Shown piece after piece: positions 31,575 through 43,170 of a stretch of 64,000 nucleotides of DNA. Position 1 is the stretch's first letter, and every line of letters starts with the position of its first letter. The notes under the pieces are model-generated. The model was given only the letters and a program-made list of their open reading frames with translations. It was not told the DNA's origin and made no database searches. The DNA is from Podarcis raffonei (lineage: Eukaryota > Chordata > Lepidosauria > Squamata > Lacertidae). The stretch is taken from assembly GCF_027172205.1 (NCBI RefSeq), contig NC_070614.1, forward strand, positions 35,656,001 through 35,720,000, in the 5' to 3' direction. The position numbers and the translations under genes are program-made.

Positions 31575-34122
31575 CTGCAGAAGGAGAAACGGAGAGACCG
31601 TTATGAAAATACGAGGAACAAACAACCTCACGAGGTTACTACTGTTGTTCTGGATGCAGGGAAGAAAAAAAGGGGACTTTGGGGGAGAATACAGCCACTC
31701 ACAAGCAGGAATGAGTAAGAGCTCAATAACACTGTTAAGGACCTGAGTAACTTACCCAAGCAGTAAGATGCAACTTTATAGGTAACATCTCAAGTCATAT
31801 AACAGAAGACTCTCACAAAGAAGGCAACCCTAACTCTAAATGCACAAGACTGCTTTGGAATTAAAGAAGGGAGAATCATGGCATTACAGAGGCAACCAAG
31901 ATGCAGTCCAGCAAATATAATTAGAAAACAATGGAAACTATTGGAGGAGCCAAATCAGGAGCTGAGTGCTTGGTTCTTGTCTTTAGGTAAATTACAAACC
32001 AATGCTTTCCTGAAGATTCGATGTTAAACTCCAAATTAAGCATCTATCCCCTCTGAAGACAGAGAGCAGATCACCTTTTTTCAGGAACAGAATTAGATCT
32101 CAGGGTGAATCTCTATCCCTAAAGTGGCATTCAATAATTATTCAACACAGGAATGAATAATAAGGTTGTGACAGTTTGGTGAATCTCATGACTAGCAAAA
32201 ATCAACAACATGATTTTGGCCAAATTCTGCTATAGCTCAGTTCTGACAGTGAAAAATGTATGGGTGGGCATAAAGTAGACTGCAGCCCACTTATGGGCTG
32301 CTGGCAAACTTCTGGAGGATAAGTTATACCTACTGATTACCGGAATGCTTAGAAAGAATGCTGGACAGACCTTGGTCTAAATTTGCAGGGAACCACTTAT
32401 GCCTGAAAAGTTCAAGAGTGCCTACACAGGATCACTGCAAAAACATCGTGAATATTCACTCTAACTTTGGAATTTTAAATGCATGGAGAGTGTGGACCAT
32501 GGGGATTCTATTTTTGTTTTAAAGAATTGATGGATCATGCAAGACTGAAATTGGACCACCTCTGGAATAAGTGACTGAAGGATACCTTCTACTGAAAATC
32601 AGACCAACTGTGCTTACACGGTAAATACCTCTTGCCGAACTACTGTAGAATGCTCGTGGGGGAAACTGCTTGATTGAAAACATCTCAGCATGAAAAGCCT
32701 TCAACCTTTCTACATGGAAGGTGCTTTGAACCTGAGAGTGCACTGAGAGTGCACTTTCAGAGACCTAAGGGTGTAACAAGAGGTCTTACCTGCATTCCAA
32801 TAGGATAATATCTCATACACGTATCTGCATGTTTCAGTAAGCTCATGGTCAAAGTCATACACCTGCATCTATCTACTGTAAGATTTCATGAGTTAGCCCT
32901 GTCCATAGCAGGACTAACTCTCAAAAGTTAAACCCGTCCCTGCTGAGAAGCAAACTGCTTTGTTACAAATAGCAATGTCCACCTTACAGAGGACAGTGAA
33001 GTGTAATCTTCCCAGCCCTCAACTGGGAAGAAACCATCCCAAAGCTCCACTTCTTACCATGTTGGAAAAGATCAAGTGACTTTAGTACCATTTCCAGTAC
33101 CTGTTATTTTTTCCAATTGCTCTTCCCTGCAGCTGCATCTGATATTTAAACTGAGGGTAAATGCTATTCAGTTTGCCTATTCCAATATGCTGATTCCTCT
33201 GAATGTGAAATTCCATGAATGCAAGACACTGAAAATGGAGAAAGGATAGCATCACGATCTAACTGGTGAAAAACAGGGTGCAAGCTTCAGGGAAGTCCTC
33301 TGTGGAGAGCCTCTTAACCTCAGAATTGGAAATGGCAGTTTCTCAGGAGAAGGATGTCACATGGGGACTCGGGAAAAGGATGGAAATAAAACAGTCCAGC
33401 ACAGCAAATACTTCTCTTCTCTAACAGACAGAACTTTTAGTCTTGGCAGCCTGGGGAACTTTTAGAGGTGCAGGGGGGATTGGACGGGAGGCCTTAGGAA
33501 TGACAACTGCCTACTCTACCACTAACGGACCATTCCCTAACTAAGGGATTGGTGGCGAGAAGAAGAGTGGACGCTACTACTTACTGAAGGCACGGAGCTG
33601 GCCACACAGAGCTGAGTGCAAAGAGCACATTTCCCTCCCATACACACGTGCACCGAATTAGGGAAGGGAAGGTGGGGGGCACCTCCTCATGCTTCCCTAA
33701 GCCGACCAGCCTCCTACCTCTCAGAGCTCTTTCGTGCTTTTTAAGCATCCCGCAAAGCTGGCTGCTCTGCGCGAGGGAGCTTCCCTCTTCCCCGTAGGGA
33801 AGAGGCACAACCTGGCAAGATTGCCGAGGGTTGTGGGGAGTCATGAGGGGGGTTCCGATGCCCGCTTCGCCCTCGGAGGCAGGCCCCGGCCACTCCGGCG
33901 GGCCCCGGCTCCCCAACGAGCGGGCCAGGGCGCGCAGCCTAATGAAGGCACGGAGCCCCCTCGGGGGCTGGACCTGGCAGCCCCCTCCCTGGGAAGCGGG
34001 TGCGCGGGAGCGAGCGGTCCTTCCTCAGAGGGCGGAGGCGGGGTGCGGATGGGGGGGAGGCTCTTCGTGGATGGGGGGCGCTGGGGGGGGGCTCCGCTTG
34101 GCTCCGCGCGCCTGTCACTTAC
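31575..34122 (-). other. SH2B1: SH2B1 intron 1 (inferred)
   Basis: The stretch between the inferred non-coding first exon and the first coding exon holds mostly unique-looking, AT-moderate sequence. I recognise no coding exon or repeat family in it. Confidence 0.55.
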
Positions 34123-34270
34123 CATCTCGGCCTCGGATCCCTTCCAGGAGGAAGGGTTTGTCTGTCCCCGTCTTTCTCCCAGTCTACCGCACGTCACTTC
34201 CGCCTCCGGGTTCCCTTTCGGTCAGGTGACTTTATTTTCTTCCTTTAATATCCGTCTTCGTCATCCGCTG
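34123..34270 (-). other. SH2B1: Probable SH2B1 non-coding first exon
   Basis: On the minus strand a strong donor (GATG then GTAAGTGA) sits at 34123/34122 inside a CpG-dense block. It would splice over a 2.5-kb intron to the acceptor at 31574. The 5' end is not defined; about 34270 is a guess from the edge of the CpG-rich sequence. Confidence 0.6.
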
Positions 34271-34421
34271 AGAGGAAGAAGGGGGCGAGGGTTGTTGTTG
34301 TTCTAAGCTTCAAGTTACCATAGAGAGGGACGTATGCTTAGCGCTGGAGGGGCCGCGTAAGATGCGCGGAGCGTCAGTTGACGTAGCTGGCCTTCTCCTC
34401 GTTGGTGCAGGTGTTCAAGTT

Positions 34422-34435
34422 GTTACCACGGCAAC
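34422..34435. promoter_or_regulatory. RFX X-box motif
   Basis: GTTACCACGGCAAC matches the X-box consensus GTNRCC-NN-RGYAAC at every fixed position. A second, near match (GTTGCTGGGGCAAC) is at 34519-34532, and TGACGTAG is at 34378 and 34439. Confidence 0.6.
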
Positions 34436-34589
34436 CAGTGACGTAGACCTACCAGGGGCTCCCGGACCGTTGTAGAAAAAAAGGGGGGGGGTTACTTGGC
34501 GTAATATGTCTCTGTCCCGTTGCTGGGGCAACTGCGCAGCAACATCATCCTCCGGAACTCAATGCGCATTTACGTGGAAGTAAGTCTCC

Positions 34590-36654
34590 CCGCGCTCGGT
34601 GGGGGCTCCTTTCCATGTAGGTGTGCACAGAATTGCAGCGTTAGTGCACGGCCTCTGAACAAGTGCAGAGTTCTTTCGCTTTTAAAAAATCCATAAGCAG
34701 CCGCACATTTGTAGCTTCGCTATAATCAACGGTCTTCTTATTCAGGGATTGTGATTTCCCACCTCTCTCTCGAATCCACTGAGGCGATTAATTTGTTCTG
34801 GACAAAGGTACGGTAGCTGCATTCAAATGGATTATATTTCAGTGTAAGTTTATCTGCCCAGGCGTTGAAAAAGTCAAGGAAACCAGCCTGAAATCCCTTT
34901 GCTACAAGTGTCCTTCATCAGGTCTTTGGAACCTTGCTGGCACTCTCTGAGTTTGCTGGAAGCATGAATGAGGTTGAGTGCTGGCGCTTATGGCCATATC
35001 CATGCAGGTTCCAATCGCCAACAAAATCCTTCAGATCCACTTCTAAATAACTGAATCCAGCTACTATAACCTCTAAATCAAGACAAGAGGGCATCCCAAA
35101 TGGTCCTGGAGCTAAACTGGAAGCTTCTCTGAGGAAGATACCGAGGTGTGGATGAATGCTAGGATAGAGTGCAAAAGCTCCTGAACTTAAGATATACAGT
35201 TTGACTGAGAGGCGTGAGCCCTGATGCTGTACTTCCCCTTCCACCTGTGGGTGGGAGGAACGTCTCTAAAGGCAATTAGGGTAGTGCCAATTCTTAGCGA
35301 CTTTTGGTATTCCCAGGGATTTCAGAGAAAATCTATTTTGTAATTGAACTATCAAAGGAGGGGAGATGCTAGACTTGCCTACAAACTTGTCCAAATCACA
35401 TGTTGAGATTAGGGGCATGGCCTCAACCAAAGTCGCTGCACATCAGCTAGGATTGTATACGATGCTCACGAGCAGGCACAACCAGAAAATGCCAGTGTCA
35501 GTCAGCCACAAAGAACCTGGGATGTGGAAATGCACCATATGAGATCACTGATGGTTCAAAAATAGAAGTTTAGGAGAGCAGGGGGGAACTACTGGAGCCC
35601 ACATCCTATCAACCATACCGGACTGGAGCAGTTCTGCAAAGGGAAAACCCAGGAGTATTAACTCACATAACTACCAAGCCTGTTATATAGAACAAACAGC
35701 ACATCTATCTCATGGTTATAAAGACAAGCAGCAACAACATAAAAAAACAGCACAAAATGCACACACACACATCTAGAATATAGCAGAAAATGGATACTGG
35801 TTTCTAAACAACATGAGGTCAAGCCACATCAGTTCAAGGAATTTGTGAAGACTAGAAATTGAAGCATGCCATGAATCATGAAAGCTTGTGTGAAACAATG
35901 TGATCTGATATTGCCCACACCAACACTTTAGTCTTGCTATCGATTATATAACTAATTTATAGGAGAAAAATGATAATTTGTTGCTGCAAATGTGCAACTG
36001 ATATGCAAGGAATTCAATCCTACTTTGTGCTGCATCTTCCCACCTTCATAGTGGGCCAACCTTGGCAGGTGGGTGTGGCTACTCACCTGTCAATCACCTG
36101 ACATCTGTATGATATCAGGTGATTGACTCCCACCCATTTGTCAAAGTTGGCCTGCTTTGAGGGGGCAGGGGAATAAAATATCTGACCCACCGGGCCAAAA
36201 AAGCTTCCCTACTCTTGCTCTAATAGCTTACAATATTTTAAGAACCAGGTCTGGACCTTACGGTGGTGTTTGGTGAGCCCAGAGGCAAAGTAGGCAGAGC
36301 AACAAACAATACTGTTACCTTTGTTTGTTAGGCTACTTTGTGCACACTCTCGCACCCCCTCCCCCTCTTCCATACAGGCAAGAAAGAAGCATGGCCAGAG
36401 TTCAAGGACACATTCCATGCCAGCCAAGCACACGCATGGATGGTGGTGTGAAGCAAGGCCAGTGAGGCGTGTGACTTGGTAAAGGATGTGGACTGCAGAG
36501 AGTCATGTTGATCAAATCACTCCTGGGTCTGTGGCTTCCCACTCTGGCTTACAGTACAGCAGGCAGCCTCCTGTGGTACAGACTAAACTGATATTTTAAG
36601 CTCTTCTGAGGAGACCCTGCTGGTCTCTCTCTCAGCAGTGAATTGTCACTTGGT
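34590..36654. other. Unassigned intergenic sequence right of the SH2B1 CpG island
   Basis: AT-moderate sequence. A minus-strand open frame of 108 codons at 34918-35244 has no motif I recognise and no splice context; it may be repeat-derived. A short CA repeat is near 35760. Confidence 0.35.
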
Positions 36655-36965
36655 GACAACACAGAAGCAGGCCTTCTCGGTGGCAGCACCCACCTTCTGG
36701 AATACCCTCCCCTCTTGTGAACTGGGAGACAGAGACAGTAATGGCTTTTAAACATCTCTTAAAAACTGGTATGTTTACCCAAGCTTTCCTGGACTCTGAC
36801 TCTGGTTAATTTTTAATTTTTTGTACACAGCTTGATTTTATCTGCTATGTACAGTTGTGTTTGTATCTCATTTTTGAAAAAAAAATGTGGTGGTGGTTTT
36901 ATTTAAACCACTTAATGAGATGTTATTATATTGAGCGGTATAAAAATGTTATTTATAAATAAATG
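36655..36965 (+). mobile_element. Old L2-like LINE 3' end
   Basis: A translated piece reads QAFSVAAPTFWNTLPS, close to RAFSVVAPALWNALPA of the L2 at 735-3232. A T-rich 3' UTR and TATAAAAATGTTATTTATAA tail follow. Confidence 0.7.
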
Positions 36966-37879
36966 CATATGCTGGAGTTGAGCACAGCTAGGTGACAGGA
37001 ACTCAGAACAGGATCAATCCTGCTTGTGGTGAAGAAACAGTGGGATAATTTTGTTACAGGTCCTCCGCATAAATGTGTGTTACTGCCTATAGCTACGCAC
37101 ATAGCGGGGGCATGGTGACATAATGTGCACATGGCAGAGGGCATGATGACGTAGCACGCACACACTCTGTGGTGTGCATGCGCGGCCAAACCGCACTTTG
37201 TGGTTGCCCAGCCCCCTTACTTTAAATGTTGTAGGAGCCAGGGCACCCAGGGACTTGGTGCCTATGATGTAAGTAGCACCTTACACACCCTTCTAGGACC
37301 TTCCTTCCACAACCTCTTCATGAGTTGGACTTCACTCATGCATTTATTCTGAACCAGGCTGTAGCCTGGGGTGACTAGTTTATAGCCCATTGACTGTTAC
37401 TGGATAACAACTAGAGATGTATCTGTCGGTTTTGACTTTTTTTTCTTCATTTTTCTAGTCACTAAGTTCAGTTTGCTATAATTCTTCATGCTTGCATTTT
37501 TTTTGGGGGGGTAGAAAGTCCTCATGAAATGTTGGTAGTATTTGTGTGCATTTCTTCTACTATACACTTTTGTACACAATTTTGGCAAATATGCAGGTTT
37601 TTGTAATCATCGTTTTCTAATATGGTGCATTTTTATTTTTATTTTACATATATGTGCATCGACATGCACACTTTCCCTTAATACATTTCATTTTAAAATT
37701 TGGAGAAGGGTGAATTTCAAAGATAGCCACATTTCGACTTGTTTTGGAAATTGGGCACGTTCATATTAAAATGCAAACCAAACCAAATTTCTCTCCCATC
37801 CCTAACTACAACTACTATTGTTCCCAAATCTTGCCCATTCATGCAGGGGCTGAGAACTGGCGTGTTGAGGGATACTTTG

Positions 37880-38556
37880 GGCACTGCTGCCAGGAGCCTT
37901 ATACACGCTTTTTTGTGGTATGAAAAGGCAAAAGTACATAAAGGTTTCAGAAACCATATAATTAGGAAAAAATTGTATAGAATGTAGGATAAATATAAAA
38001 ACTTATTGGAGACTAAAGCATCACTTTGGCTTTCACCTTTGGAAGCCATAGCGGTGAAAAAGGAAAATATGATGGAAAGATGGGCAACTTATAGAAATTT
38101 GCTAAGTGAGGAGGGTAGAGAATTTAAATTAAGTGTTTAAGGATTTATCAGGGATATTAACAATATGGTTACAATATCATTTGAATGTATTTAAAAAGGA
38201 TATGAAGCGGGGGTTTGGGGAACAACTACCACAATTAAAGAGAGACCTGTTAAACTGTAATGTTAAAGTGATGTCTAAAATGTATGTTATTGGAATGGGA
38301 GACAAAGGACAAACAAGTCAAATGAATGATACATTGGGCAATAGATATTGGTCATAACATAGAAATGGAAGCATGGGAACGCTTATGGAATACGGATATA
38401 AAGTTTACAGCATGTTATTGTTTAAGAGAAAATTATATGAAAATGGTATATATATGGTACCTAACACCTAGTAGATTGGCAAAAATGTATAAATCAAAAT
38501 TGAATAAGTGTTGGAAATGTAAAGAAAGGTACATTTTTCCACATGTGGTAGTCTTG
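37880..38556 (+). mobile_element. L1 LINE ORF2 C-terminal fragment
   Basis: Broken frames spell L1 ORF2 C-terminal features: SPLEAIAVKKENMMERWATY, then EMEAWERLWNTDIKFTACY and the Cys-rich end LNKCWKCKE. Several stops and frame changes. No 3' tail is visible. Confidence 0.75.
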
Positions 38557-39079
38557 CAATAAGGTTAAAGCTTTTGTCATCTACTGTCTCCTCAGCACCA
38601 CCCCAACAATACCCCATTTCTCTTGCAAATGAGCATAGAGCAATTTTGGGATTTCCCACTTCTAGTGTTTTGCTTGCATTTGCACAAGCCCTTGGGTTGT
38701 GTGCCCCAACCCAAGCCTGCTCATAAATCTCTCTTCTGTGTGGATAGTGCCATTTCAGCGACGCTAGGATTGACACTCAGAGAATAAGCTATTAGTACTG
38801 TATATACAAATAGGACCTGCAACAAAACGTTGTGTGGAGTGCACCTATTAAAGGTTCCAAACTTGTACTTCTCCAGAAGACTCCATTCCTCCCAGTCAGC
38901 CATCATTCTATGCCACTGAGCATATTAAATCCTTGTTAGGGTATTTGGGAGGATTTTCTCTCTTACTTCCCCCACACACGACAAAAAAGATTTGTTGTAT
39001 TTGTGGGAAACTTAAGAGTTCTACTAAGCCTGCTGATAATTTGCTCTTCAGTTTGGGTTGGTGCTATTTTGTCTACATA

Positions 39080-39319
39080 AAGGTAAAGGGACCCCTGACC
39101 ATTAGGTCCAATCATGGCCGACTCTAGGGTTGCGGCGCTCATCTCGCTTTACTGGCCAAGGGAGCCGGCGTACAGATTCCAGGTCATGTGGCCAGCATGA
39201 CTAAGCCGCTCCTGGTGAACCAGAGCAGTGCACGGAAACGCTGTTTACCTTCCCGCTGGAGCGGTACCTATTTAACTACTTGCACTTTGACGTACTTTTG
39301 AACTGCTAGGTTGGCAGGA
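39080..39319 (-). mobile_element. Sauria SINE, 5'-truncated, with perfect 14-bp target-site duplication
   Basis: Minus-strand copy: AAGGTAAAGGGACCCCTGAC at the low-coordinate end is the reverse complement of the SINE tail. It stops within the CCTGCCAACCTAGCAGTTC region, so the tRNA head is missing. ATTTTGTCTACATA at 39066-39079 and 39320-39333 is an exact duplication, which shows a clean and fairly recent insertion. Confidence 0.93.
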
Positions 39320-39696
39320 ATTTTGTCTACATAGGGATTCCCCATTAGGAGAATGAGTTTGCTGTTAGAAAACAGGATGATGTTCCTAAGATGATAATAA
39401 GAGCAAAATGGAGGCAGGGACTAGCTACCTTTGCTTGCAGTTTTATATCAATTGTTTGTTGCTTGCTCACCCCATCCCTAAAAGCTGAGTATAGTTGAAA
39501 GAGAGATAATTCTTTTGTGTTTGTATACACCACCATTTAGGCTTCAAGTATTTATTAATGGAATTGGAAACTTATACCCTGCTCTTCTAATCACATATAC
39601 ATTATTTGGGAGCAGTTTACAACATATTTTAGAAACCTTCTGTGTGCCTTTTGTGATAGGAATTTTATGGTCTTAGATATATGGTAATGTTCATAA

Positions 39697-40149
39697 AGGT
39701 CCATATAGTAAAAGCTATGGTTTTCCCAGTAGTGATGTATGGACCATAAAGAAGGCTGATCGCCGAAGAATTGATGCTTTTGAATTATGGTGCTGGAGAA
39801 GACTCTTGAGAGTCCCATGGACCGCAAGAAGAACAAACCTATCCATTCTTAAGGAAATCAGCCCTGAGTGCTCACTGGAAGGACAGATCGTGAAGCTGAG
39901 GATCCAATACTTTGGCCACTTCATGAGAAGAGAAGACTTCCTGGAAAAGACCCTGACATTGGGAAAGATGGAGGGCACAAGGAGAAGGGGACGGCAGAGG
40001 ACGAGATGGTTGGATAGTGTCTTCGAAGCTACCAGCATGAGTTTGACCAAACTGCAGGAGGCAGTGGAAGACAGAAGTGCGTGGCGTGCTCTGGTCCATG
40101 GGGTCACGAAGAGTCGGACACAACTAAACAACTAAACAACAACAACAAC
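39697..40149 (+). mobile_element. Bov-B (RTE) LINE 3' fragment, 11-bp duplication
   Basis: It encodes the C-terminal Bov-B run RRIDAFELWCWRRLLRVPW, SILKEISPECSLEG and GRQRTRWLDSV, ending in (AAC)n. AATGTTCATAA at 39686-39696 and 40150-40160 is an exact duplication, so this is a 5'-truncated insertion with clear edges. Confidence 0.93.
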
Positions 40150-40328
40150 AATGTTCATAAGTGTACTACCAAGCACGTACATAGATCAGCACAGGAAGAC
40201 CGACCTGGAACCATTTTGATTCCTAAACTGAGCAAATGTTTTCTCTGCAAGGTCAAAGTAGGAAACCTCCCCATTGTCTCTTTCCTCACAAATACTGTCT
40301 TAAGGGCACATTTAAGATATGAATAGGG

Positions 40329-40746
40329 TGTGAGCCTGTGACCTGGCCCAGGAACTAAGTATTTATCATTACAAAAGACTGGCCAGGCTACCCAGGCAAT
40401 CCAATCAAGTAACCTGCCAGACAGGAGATAAACGACAGGAGAAAAACAACATTCAAATTTCTGTTTTAAGACCGCCTTTTCTGTGATGTAGGTATGATGT
40501 ATCTGAGGGGTGATCTTAGGTTACACTGCTTCTGTGATGTATGTATGATGTTTCTGGGGGTGGTCTTAATCTACAGGGTGGCAATTTCAAAAGTCTTTAT
40601 AAGGCCTTGCGCGCCATTTTTTCTGGGTTTCTTCTCTCCTGCGGGTAAGGGGAGCACCCTGTTGCAACGGATCAATAAAGATCAAGCTTACTAGCTGCTT
40701 TGCTTCTCAATATTCTCTGGTTGGCCTCTGTTATTCTCTCCTACCA
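40329..40746 (+). mobile_element. Solo LTR of an endogenous retrovirus-like element
   Basis: 418 bp running TGTGAGCC to CTACCA with the 6-bp duplication ATAGGG at 40323-40328 and 40747-40752. It has a TATA-like TTTATAAGG near 40597 and AATAAA at 40674-40679. No internal genes flank it, so it is a solo LTR. The clean edges suggest moderate to young age; family not assigned. Confidence 0.82.
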
Positions 40747-41249
40747 ATAGGGAACCTATGTAAGGACTCTATATGGGTCCTTGGATACCCCATAAGGGAA
40801 AAGGGCAATTTTTGTTTACAACACTTTCTCCCAGACATGTTTCCCATGAGGGAATGTGTCCCCTACCAGGAAAAAAAAGGCTGTCCACTTCTGATTTTGA
40901 ACCATATCCTATAGCCCCATGGAGTGCATATCTAATCATATGTCACTATATCTGTAAGCCGCATTGAGTCCCTGTCAGGAAAAAAGGCAGGGTAAAAATA
41001 TTTATTATTGTTGTTATTTATTTTCTCTATTGTTGTTGTATTCTCCTGTTTCTGTGTTTATTGAAAAATCGCTTAAAATCATAACGAGAAAAGGAGAAAA
41101 TAAGCTTTCTGAAGAAGCATCTCTCAGCCACGTTTGACAGCTTGGGGGTGACGCTGCCTAGGAGGTCACGGAGGCCAAGGCCATACTGGAACCCACGTGA
41201 CATTGAGGGATCGGGGGTCATTTGGGGTCACCCGTCTTCTAACGAATCC

Positions 41250-43170
41250 GGGACTTTCTGTCTCAGCAGGAGGCCCCGCCCATTGCCCATGCGCTTCGTC
41301 GGGCGAGCGGCGGAAGAGCCTTTTGCTCTTGTACGTAAGCAGCGAACATGCGCAACGGCTTCTCTTCCTTCGGCACATGCGCATAACGAACTTTGGGAAG
41401 CAAGGCAGGCGCAAGTCTTTGTTTCCTCTTACGCATGTGCAGTGAGCCCTAAACTATTACCGGACGCCTCCCCGCCTCCCTCGAAGGATCCGCCGGGAAC
41501 CCAAGCACCCACTCTCTGTTTCCCGATTGACTGTGAAGCGGTGGGAGCGCGTCGCTGGTCACTCGAGAGCGGCAGCACGGAACGTGCGCGGCAGGAGGGA
41601 GCGCGCCTGGCGCATGCGCAGAACGAAACCCCGCCCTCCACCAGGGACTCATTGTGCAGCAACCGGATTGACTCCTTCTCGTCCGCGCGGGCCAGCGGGA
41701 TCCGTACTTCCCTGCCCCCCCCCCCAAACCTCACAAGCAAGTGCGCTCCCGATACGAAACAGAAAACTGCGGTCGGCGGAGTGGGGTTTGAGACCGCTCG
41801 TGTCGGGGCCCTCAACGCCAACATCACCACTTCCCCACCCCCCGCCTCCTCCTCTCTCTCTCTGCGCGCGCTCACTTTTCTTCCAGGCTCCTTCCTTCCC
41901 CCCCAGCCCCGCTCTTCCCCCTCCGCCTAGGCTGGGAGATTCGCCTCGCGGCCTTTACGCTCCGAAGCGCTGCCTCTTGATTGGCTCGAGCGCTCGGGAC
42001 TTTTAACTTCTTTCCTTCGCCGCCTCGTCCTCCTCCTCCTCCTCCTCGCCCCCCGCCCCTTCCCGTTGGATGCGCGAGACCGCGAAAGGGCTAGGCAGCC
42101 AATAAGAGCGCGCGCCTCCTGAGGGACTCGTTTCGGCCACAGCGAGGAAGGACCTCTCTCCGCCCCATTTTGTTCGCTGCGGCGCGCGCAGGGCAAGCAG
42201 GCAAGCCGGCCACAAGCACAAGGCGACGCGAAGCGCGCGCGCGGAGCGGGAGGCGGTTTTTATTCTGCCCCTCTCCCTCGCTGTCTCTTTCTCCCCCCTC
42301 CCCCTTTCCGCGACCGCAGGCCTCCCTGCCTGCCCGTTTCCCCTTCCGGGCCAGCAACAGGAGCGCGCGGCGGAGGCGGCTTAGTTCTGAGGCGGCCGCA
42401 GGCCCTCCCTCCCTCGCCTCAGCCGGTGGACCGGTTTGTGTCCCTTTTCTTCACCCGCCCCAATCTTTTTCCCCTTTCCTTTTCCCCTCGTCAGGCTGCG
42501 CCAAAGCGGCGCCCTGAGAAGCGCGTGCGCGCTTGCCGTGGAGGGAGGGGGCCCTTTGACTCTCGGCTTCCTCTCCGACGCCGCCGACGCCTCCTCCTCT
42601 CTCGCCCAACGGCCTCGCGCGAGCGCGTGCTCTGACACGGGGGTTGAGCCTGCGGCGTCCGGCCCTTTTTCGCCGCCGCCAAGCGCCATGTTGAAGCAGC
42701 CGCTCCCGCCGCCCTCTCCTCAACCTGGCTCTCCCGCCTCGGCTCCCCCGCCGCCCACCACGCCGACGCCGCCTCCCCCGGCCACCGCGGTAGCCGCTGC
42801 AGCCGCCGCCTCGCGCAAGGCCAACCCGACCCCCGCCAGCCCCAACGGCAGCCTTAGCCCCGGGGCTACGGGAGGAGCCAGAGCAGCGACGGTGGCGCCC
42901 CCCGGTAGCGGAGGGGGAGGCCCCCCGGGAGGAAGCGGCACAAGGTACGAAAACCGACTTTACATCCGGGGAAGTGGGGGGGGAGAGAAGGGGCGGAGGG
43001 GACAGAAATAAGAAACTGCGCGCGCTCCCGCGGGTTGAAAGGAGGACTTGGCCCGGCGCGGGGAGCGTGTGTGGCTCTGATAAGCGAAGGCTAAGTCCTG
43101 AACCACCGATTCGATGTTGCATTGCCCAGTGTGCGCCCTTTGCTAAAATGGTGCGGGGGCGCACCCCAGT
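41250..43170 (+). promoter_or_regulatory. ATXN2L: CpG-island promoter and 5' leader of ATXN2L
   Basis: This is a very CpG-dense block around the first coding exon. It has a perfect NRF1 palindrome GCGCATGCGC at 41610-41619, inverted CCAAT (ATTGG) near 41979 and CCAAT near 42098. No TATA box is obvious, which fits a broad housekeeping promoter. The transcription start is not defined; it probably lies between about 42.1 and 42.6 kb. Confidence 0.8.

Larger units (their letters stand above)
33830..34620. promoter_or_regulatory. CpG island at the SH2B1 5' end
   Basis: This block is dense in CpG. A CRE/ETS-like composite (ACGTCACTTCCG) lies at 34191-34202, a common arrangement in housekeeping promoters. 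The minus-strand half serves SH2B1. The right-hand part (34360-34585) carries separate RFX-like motifs and may drive a divergent transcript. Confidence 0.7.

Noticed and set aside
40329-40746. Full endogenous retrovirus around the LTR
   Set aside because: The 6-bp duplication closes directly on both sides of a single LTR, and no internal genes are present.
41142-41930. 262-codon plus-strand open frame upstream of ATXN2L
   Set aside because: It lies in the CpG island, has low-complexity composition with overlapping open frames on both strands, and matches no known protein; GC-rich DNA has few stops.
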